Below are positions 15,345 through 19,651 of a stretch of DNA of 19,651 bases, in pieces. The position numbers and the translations under genes were made by a program. The DNA comes from an uncultured Bacteroidota bacterium (lineage in GTDB: Bacteria; Bacteroidota; Bacteroidia; Chitinophagales; Chitinophagaceae): the NCBI GenBank assembly GCA_946479615.1, contig CAMLGR010000089.1:1-19651 (forward strand). The letters are read 5' to 3'. The number at the start of each line of letters is the position of its first letter. Position 1 is the first letter of the stretch. The notes beneath the pieces are model-generated. The model was given only the letters and a program-made list of their open reading frames with translations. It had not been told where the DNA came from and did not search any database.

Positions 15345-16178
15345 TTAAAACAAAGACAATTGCATTGTATTAACTTCCTGTACTCTTCTTTTCATCATAC
15401 TGTTTCCGCCTGTCGAATGGATCTGGAACACGGCCGTTTCTTCATACCGTGAAGCAACAATGATTTTGGTATGACCGGCTTTCTCGGTAAATAATTTATC
15501 TACCAGTTGAGGATCGTTATTATTCTTTGATAAATGCGAAAGTATCAGGTGACTTAATTGTTTGCTCCGGTGCTTTACAAACAGATCCAGCGCCTGCAGG
15601 TTGGATAAATGCCCGTGATCACAACTGATCCGCTGTTTCAGGAAATAGGGATAATTTCCCTTGCTCAACATATCATCACAATAGTTTGATTCCAGGAAAG
15701 CCGCATGGCATTTTTTAAAATGATTGATCACATGACGGCAGGGCAGACCGATATCCGTAAAAATGCCAATATTCACCCCATTACCCGATACCATAAAACT
15801 ATGCGGGTCGGTAGCATCATGAAATTTGGGAAAAGCAGTAACAGATAGTTGGCCTATAGTAATAGGATCATTGGCGATAAAATCATTCAGCAAATGCTTT
15901 TCAATCGGGATGCCGCTCGACTGGTAAGTAGAACTGGTAATGTATACCGGCAACCTGTATTTTTTGGAAATGCCTGGTATGCCCGTAATATGATCCGCAT
16001 GCTCATGCGAAACAAAGATCGCTTTGACAGCAGCGAGCGAAAGCCCCAGTCGTTTCATCCTCTTTTCCGTTTCCCGGCACGAAATACCGGCATCGATCAG
16101 TACCGCTTCGGTATCCGTACCGATATAATAGCAGTTTCCATTGCTCCCGGAATTAAGTGAGGTGATAAATAACGACAT
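15345..16178 (-). CDS. Metallo-beta-lactamase-fold hydrolase, WalJ/YycJ-like
   Basis: The protein has 277 residues. It starts MSLFITSLNSGSNGNCYYIG, the typical opening of the YycJ/WalJ group, then VLIDAG with Asp29. The metal-binding SHEHADH motif lies at 57-63 (H58, H60, D62, H63). Further candidate ligands are in KFHDATDPHSF, GIFTDIG, SCDHGHLSN and LILSHLSKNN. The fold hydrolyses phosphodiester or similar bonds using two metal ions. YycJ/WalJ relatives have been linked to 5'-3' exonuclease activity on DNA and to mismatch repair or cell-wall signalling; which applies here is unknown. The gene is divergent from the alpha/beta hydrolase gene across 280 bp. A decayed family A element lies just beyond the stop codon. 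Confidence 0.88.
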   Translation of the reverse strand: MSLFITSLNSGSNGNCYYIGTDTEAVLIDAGISCRETEKRMKRLGLSLAAVKAIFVSHEHADHITGIPGISKKYRLPVYITSSTYQSSGIPIEKHLLNDFIANDPITIGQLSVTAFPKFHDATDPHSFMVSGNGVNIGIFTDIGLPCRHVINHFKKCHAAFLESNYCDDMLSKGNYPYFLKQRISCDHGHLSNLQALDLFVKHRSKQLSHLILSHLSKNNNDPQLVDKLFTEKAGHTKIIVASRYEETAVFQIHSTGGNSMMKRRVQEVNTMQLSLF

Positions 16179-16458
16179 AGAAGATCAAAAATAACAAAAA
16201 CAGGGGAGCGGTCAGGGGTTTTCACCTGGAAGTTATCAACCCTGTGCAATGATGACCGTTATCGCTCGCTTCCATTTTTAAATTGATAAAGCAACCGTAA
16301 CATCTCGTTGTGCAGAACTTGCTTACCTTTCCTGAAGAATACGAGCAAGGAAACCTGCGATCTGGATAACACCTCAAAACCTTTCTTCGCCTTGGCAACA
16401 ACCCGGGAATTACAACCCATTGAATCGAAAAACATTTTTTTACTGTAAACATTATTTT

Positions 16459-17184
16459 ATGTCAAACAACATCAACATCGTTCTCGTACATGGCGCATGG
16501 GCCGATGGTTCCTGCTGGAACAAAGTCATTCCCGTTTTACAGGATGCCGGGTATAATGTAGTTGCCACCCAGCACCCGCTTACCTCTCTTTCAGATGACG
16601 CAGAAGTAACCCGTCGCCTCGTGGAAGCGCAGGAAGGGCCTGTTCTGCTGGTAGGGCATTCCTACGGCGGAGCCGTGATCACTGAAGCTGCTGATAAATG
16701 TTCCAATATCATTGGCCTGGTTTACATAGCAGCTTTTGCGCCGGACGCAGGAGAGAGCCTGGCAAGCCTGGCAGCAAGCGGACCACCTCCTCCGGGTGCT
16801 ATAGCTATCCGGCCTGATAAATATGGTATTCTCTGGCTCGACAGGGAACTGTTTCCCGATAATTTTTGCCAGGATGTAGATAAAGATGAAGCCGTTATTA
16901 TGGCGGCTACGCAAAAACCAATTGCAGCCAAATGTTTTGAAGATAAAATAACAAGTGCTGCATGGAAGAATTTTCCCAACTGGTACATGATCTCTGCACA
17001 TGATAAAATGATCCCGCCCCAGGCAGAACAATTCATGGCCGAACGCATGAACGCAAAGATCATTTTCCTTCCTACCAGTCATACACCGATGGTATCCAAA
17101 CCTGATGAAGTAGCTGAGTTTATTTTAGGAGCTGCGAGAGAATTAGCGAAGTCATCGGTCAATGAATCGGCGATGGAAGAGTGA
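16459..17184 (+). CDS. Alpha/beta hydrolase
   Basis: From ATG 16459 the protein has 241 residues; an in-frame TTG at 16420 adds an unlikely N-terminus (NRKTFFYCKHYF). VLVHGAWADGSCW (8-20) carries the oxyanion-hole HG motif. GHSYGG (66-71) holds the nucleophile Ser68. MISAHDKMIPP holds the probable acid Asp182, and TSHTPMVSKPDE holds His208. This is a complete Ser-Asp-His triad on a cytosolic protein without a signal peptide. Its closest type is the small esterase-like group related to salicylate esterase and methyl-ester hydrolases; the substrate is unknown. The gene is followed 6 bp after its stop by an exceptionally long perfect hairpin. Confidence 0.92.
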   Translation: MSNNINIVLVHGAWADGSCWNKVIPVLQDAGYNVVATQHPLTSLSDDAEVTRRLVEAQEGPVLLVGHSYGGAVITEAADKCSNIIGLVYIAAFAPDAGESLASLAASGPPPPGAIAIRPDKYGILWLDRELFPDNFCQDVDKDEAVIMAATQKPIAAKCFEDKITSAAWKNFPNWYMISAHDKMIPPQAEQFMAERMNAKIIFLPTSHTPMVSKPDEVAEFILGAARELAKSSVNESAMEE

Positions 17185-17189
17185 GGGGA

Positions 17190-17279
17190 ATTTGGAAATT
17201 TATTCGATCAGAAAATTCATTACAGGTATCAATAGTCTTATTACTGTAGTGAATTTTCTGATCGAATAAATTTCCAAAT
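17190..17279. repeat. Perfect 30-bp-stem hairpin between hydrolase and permease genes
   Basis: Bases 17190-17219 and 17250-17279 are perfect reverse complements over 30 bp. A T-G wobble (17220/17249) and a further 5-bp pair, TACAG (17221-17225) with CTGTA (17244-17248), extend the stem to 36 pairs around an 18-nt loop. The sequence is unrelated to families A and B. The right end runs into a repeated TCCAAATC word (17273-17280 and 17281-17288). It lies 6 bp after the hydrolase stop and 31 bp before the permease start. No T-tract follows, so it is not a standard intrinsic terminator, although it would strongly affect any read-through transcript. Confidence 0.9.
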
Positions 17280-17309
17280 CTCCAAATCTCTCTCCTATCT
17301 TTATAACCA

Positions 17310-18059
17310 ATGAACCCTCTCTTCGATCCCACCATCACCAACTGGATACTTATTTTTCTCAGTGCCTTTATTATAGGGCTGGCAAAAGCCGGTTTGAAAG
17401 GCATCGACATGATGAATGTAACCATCATGGCCATCGTCTTTGGCGGCAAAGCATCTACCGGGATTGTATTACCACTTTTATGTGCAGCCGATATCATGGC
17501 GGTGATCTATTATAACCGCCATGCACGGTGGAATCATTTCTGGAAATTAATACCCTGGATGGCGGCAGGGATTCTTATCGGCGTGTATGTGGGAAAGGAC
17601 ATGAACGAAGTGTATTTCCGGAGAATAATGGCGATGATCATTATCCTTACCGTAGTGATCATGGTTGCCATGGAAGTCAAAAAATCAATAGTGATTCCCA
17701 CGAATAAATTATTTGTAGCCACAACAGGGCTTACAGCGGGCATTACTACGATGCTTGGCAACCTGGCAGGTGCTTTTGCCAATATTTATTTTTTGGCGAT
17801 GCGTATGCCCAAGAATGATTTTATCGGTACGGCCGCCTGGCTGTTCCTGGTGATCAATCTTTTCAAACTTCCGTTCCAGGTATTTTACTGGAAAAATATT
17901 ACGCTTCTTACGTTGCAAACCGATCTGTGGTTACTGCCTGCTTTGGTGGGAGGTTTTATTGCCGGGTTAAAGATCGTTGCCCGGATAAAAGATGATCGCT
18001 ACCGGAAAGTCGTTATTCTGCTGACACTGATCGGCGCCATCTTTATTTTCCTGAAATGA
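17310..18059 (+). CDS. TSUP (TauE/SafE) family membrane permease
   Basis: The protein has 249 residues with seven to eight hydrophobic segments and ends in the last membrane helix. The first helix pair contains FIIGLAKAGLKGID, the Gly/Lys-rich signature of TauE/SafE proteins. It is followed by LPLLCAADIMAVIYYNRHARW, the proline and Asp motif with a following basic loop. The second half repeats the plan with GLTAGITTMLGNLAG and AAWLFLVINLFKLPFQV. Family members export or import small sulfur-containing anions such as sulfite, sulfoacetate or thiosulfate. The neighbours give no clue to the actual substrate. The ATG at 17310 is the first start after the long hairpin and gives the full first helix. 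Confidence 0.88.
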   Translation: MNPLFDPTITNWILIFLSAFIIGLAKAGLKGIDMMNVTIMAIVFGGKASTGIVLPLLCAADIMAVIYYNRHARWNHFWKLIPWMAAGILIGVYVGKDMNEVYFRRIMAMIIILTVVIMVAMEVKKSIVIPTNKLFVATTGLTAGITTMLGNLAGAFANIYFLAMRMPKNDFIGTAAWLFLVINLFKLPFQVFYWKNITLLTLQTDLWLLPALVGGFIAGLKIVARIKDDRYRKVVILLTLIGAIFIFLK

Positions 18060-18067
18060 TTTCTTTA

Positions 18068-18694
18068 TCAGAAAGTGATCACCACACCCGAAGTGTCATC
18101 GGCATTGATCCCGTTGGCTGTAAGCACTACATGATAAGTACCCGGGGCAGTATAGGTATGTTTCACTGTTACCGAATCGGTATTGGAGGTGCTGCCATCG
18201 CCAAAATTCCATAAGAAGGCACCTGCATAGGAGGATACATTGGTAAAAGTAGCCTAGTATCCGCTATAGCTCACGGCGAAATTAAAATTCGCTGTTTGCT
18301 GGCGGCTGGAAGTTCCTGACGGACCTGTTATCGCCGGCAGCATCAGGCTTTGTGAAAGAGTATCATTGGCGCCTGCAGATGGTATTTCCACCAGCCTTAC
18401 ATTGTAAACACCCGGCGCGCTATAATCATGTAAAGGATCGGTAACCGTTGAAATAGCACTGCCATCACCGAAATCCCATGCAAAAGCAGAAGTGGTGCCG
18501 GGAGCAGATACAGATGTATTGGAAAACTGTACATGTGCCGGGTATATTATTTCAGATGTATAGGAAAATTTAGCTTCGGGAGGCGTTTTAGCAATCTCAT
18601 CATCGAAGGGACTGCAACTAAAGAACAGACCTGTTACTAAAACAAGAATGATTGCAAGGGGTTTGGCAGGTGTTTTCACAATTAAGATTTTCAA
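18068..18694 (-). pseudogene. PKD-domain lipoprotein interrupted by one in-frame amber codon
   Basis: Reading from TTG 18694, a lipoprotein signal peptide ends at Cys27 (LVTGLFFSC). A first PKD domain follows (about 40-103, FAWDFGDGS and HDYSAPGVYNVRLVEI), then a second begins with ANFNFAVSYSGY. Here a TAG (plus-strand bases 18254-18256) stops the frame at codon 147. Without any shift the same frame continues with ATFTNVSS, FLWNFGDGSTSN and HTYTAPGTYHVVLTANG, and ends at TGA (18068-18070), another 61 residues. A CAG (Gln) to TAG change would explain it. PKD domains are surface binding modules. The truncated product could still be exported, so the gene may be only partly dead. Alternative starts are GTG 18679 and GTG 18742; the last lies inside the candidate promoter and is disfavoured. 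Confidence 0.8.
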
Positions 18695-18705
18695 ATGAAA
18701 AATGA

Positions 18706-18736
18706 ATAAAGTACAAATCGATACTAAAGTTACAAA
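18706..18736 (-). promoter_or_regulatory. Candidate promoter of the PKD lipoprotein gene
   Basis: On the minus strand TTTG (18736-18733) is followed after 19 nt by TACTTTAT (18713-18706). This fits the Bacteroidota pattern TTTG-N19-TAnnTTTG except for the last two bases. It lies just upstream of the TTG start at 18694 and argues against the upstream GTG start at 18742. Motif evidence only. Confidence 0.4.
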
Positions 18737-18791
18737 ATTCACATAACACGATCAGCTTTGACAAGGTGTACAATAACAAAATGCATGGCGG

Positions 18792-18823
18792 TTGTCCTTT
18801 ACATATTTGTTCATGTACTTTTA
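18792..18823 (+). promoter_or_regulatory. Candidate promoter of the HAD hydrolase gene
   Basis: TTG (18792-18794) and TACTTTTA (18816-18823) are separated by 21 nt and match the Bacteroidota promoter form at all but the last base of the second box. The 5' leader would be about 75 nt. A direct repeat, AATGCATGG, at about 18780 and 18829 brackets the site and could be a binding sequence. Confidence 0.3.
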
Positions 18824-18904
18824 ATAATAATGCATGGTTAATAAGATAGTATGCTATATACATTGAAAAAATATGCCATAGCTTTATCACGCTAAAAGAA
18901 AACT

Positions 18905-19627
18905 ATGGCTCAAAAGATCACAACATTGTTCCTCGATATCGGTGGTGTATTACTTACCAATGGCTGGGGAAGAGAATCAAGAAAACTGGCAGCAGAAAAA
19001 TTCCAGCTCGACCTGGTCGAACTGAATGAACGGCATCACCTCACATTCGATACTTACGAAATGGGCAAGCTCACGCTCGATGAGTACCTGCAACGCACCG
19101 TGTTTTATGAAGACAGGAATTTCTCTCCCGACGATTTCAAAGCATTCATGTATTCACGATCGCAGGCGCTGCCCGGGTCTGTTGATTTCTTTAAAGAACT
19201 GAAAGCAAAACACAGACTAAAGGTAATTGCTGTAAATAATGAGGGCAGCGAACTGAACGAATACCGGATCAGGCAATTCGGACTGAAAGACCTGTTCGAT
19301 GCATTTGCATCTTCCTGTTATGTCAAATTCCGCAAACCCGATGCAGATATCTTCCGCCTGGCCTGTCATATGGCACAGGTGCAACCGCAGCAGGCCGTAA
19401 TGATCGACGACCGGCTGATGTTCGTGCAGGTAGCCGCTTCTGTTGGTCTTCAGGCTGTTCAATTCGACGGACTGGATAGTATCAAAGAAAAATTCAAGAA
19501 TGAGAATTTAAAGGTTTTTACAAACGCTGAAGACCTTCATGCCTATTGGGATACACTGGATAAAACGGATGGTGTTTATCTCATGATGAGTTCCGGAAAT
19601 TTCGGTGGCCTTGATTTAACAAAATAA
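18905..19627 (+). CDS. HAD-superfamily hydrolase
   Basis: The protein has 240 residues. Motif I is LFLDIGGVLL with the nucleophile Asp11. The usual second Asp of DxD is Gly13, a variant known in some HAD-IA enzymes (YihX-like proteins also lack that Asp). Motif II is VIAVNNEG (Asn111 or the following Asn in the Ser/Thr place). Motif III is Lys144 in KFRKPDADIF, and motif IV is MIDDR with Asp168 and Asp169. Residues 20-90 form a helical cap of the HAD-IA type. A phosphatase acting on a small phosphorylated metabolite is the likely role; the altered motifs I and II make the substrate uncertain. The C-terminal 20 residues (GVYLMMSSGNFGGLDLTK) extend past the core fold. The gene is divergent from the PKD lipoprotein gene. 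Confidence 0.88.
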   Translation: MAQKITTLFLDIGGVLLTNGWGRESRKLAAEKFQLDLVELNERHHLTFDTYEMGKLTLDEYLQRTVFYEDRNFSPDDFKAFMYSRSQALPGSVDFFKELKAKHRLKVIAVNNEGSELNEYRIRQFGLKDLFDAFASSCYVKFRKPDADIFRLACHMAQVQPQQAVMIDDRLMFVQVAASVGLQAVQFDGLDSIKEKFKNENLKVFTNAEDLHAYWDTLDKTDGVYLMMSSGNFGGLDLTK

Positions 19628-19651
19628 ACAAAAAGCTTCAGAATCTTATCT

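Noticed and set aside
16259..16435. Minus-strand ORF of 58 codons (MFFDSMGCNS...FKNGSER) between the two divergent hydrolases
   Set aside because: It has plausible amino acid composition but no recognised motif, no start signal and lies across the upstream region of the alpha/beta hydrolase. A short degraded gene cannot be excluded.

Overview
The window looks like a chromosomal segment from a member of the Bacteroidota, probably close to Chitinophagaceae. The evidence is a SusC/SusD pair, a large FG-GAP/ASPIC lipoprotein, PKD-type lipoproteins, start codons mostly without Shine-Dalgarno sequences, and several candidate promoters of the Bacteroidota type (TTG, about 19-21 nt, TAnnTTTG-like). 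The genus is an inference.

Layout. Positions 1-519 hold the 3' end of a histidine ammonia-lyase gene (hutH). An intergenic stretch of about 600 bp follows, containing a nested pair of long palindromes and a pair of possible LacI-type operators. Next come susC (1126-4242) and susD (4276-5853), which form a nutrient-uptake operon closed by a hairpin terminator. A separately transcribed lipoprotein of 1125 residues with 14 calcium-binding-type FG-GAP motifs and an ASPIC/UnbV domain follows (6127-9504). A small antitoxin-like protein (9604-9864) comes before urocanate hydratase hutU (10168-11841). HutH and HutU catalyse consecutive steps of histidine breakdown, so the 9.6 kb between them looks like an accessory island set inside, or beside, a histidine utilisation locus.

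The second half is a mix of housekeeping and accessory genes. It has a small SET-domain protein, a five-copy 117-bp palindromic tandem array, a DUF3303-like small protein, a duplicated-fold membrane protein, a convergent cold-shock-domain protein, a WalJ/YycJ-like metallo-beta-lactamase-fold hydrolase, an alpha/beta hydrolase, a TSUP (TauE/SafE) permease, a PKD lipoprotein gene broken by one in-frame amber codon, and a HAD-family hydrolase.

The most striking content is non-coding. Two families of palindromic elements recur between genes. Family A has a CACATAGG core (640s, 5930-6050, 10026-10119, and a degenerate copy at 15221-15342). Family B has an ACACGGATAG...CTATCCGTGT core (545-770, 11877-11962, and the array 12656-13244). 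At 545-770 an A element sits inside a B element with a perfect 33-bp outer stem and a perfect 24-bp inner stem. B elements lie 3-36 bp after stop codons; A elements lie mostly in front of genes. A third, unrelated hairpin (17190-17279) has a perfect 30-bp stem. No transposase, CRISPR array, tRNA or rRNA was recognised.
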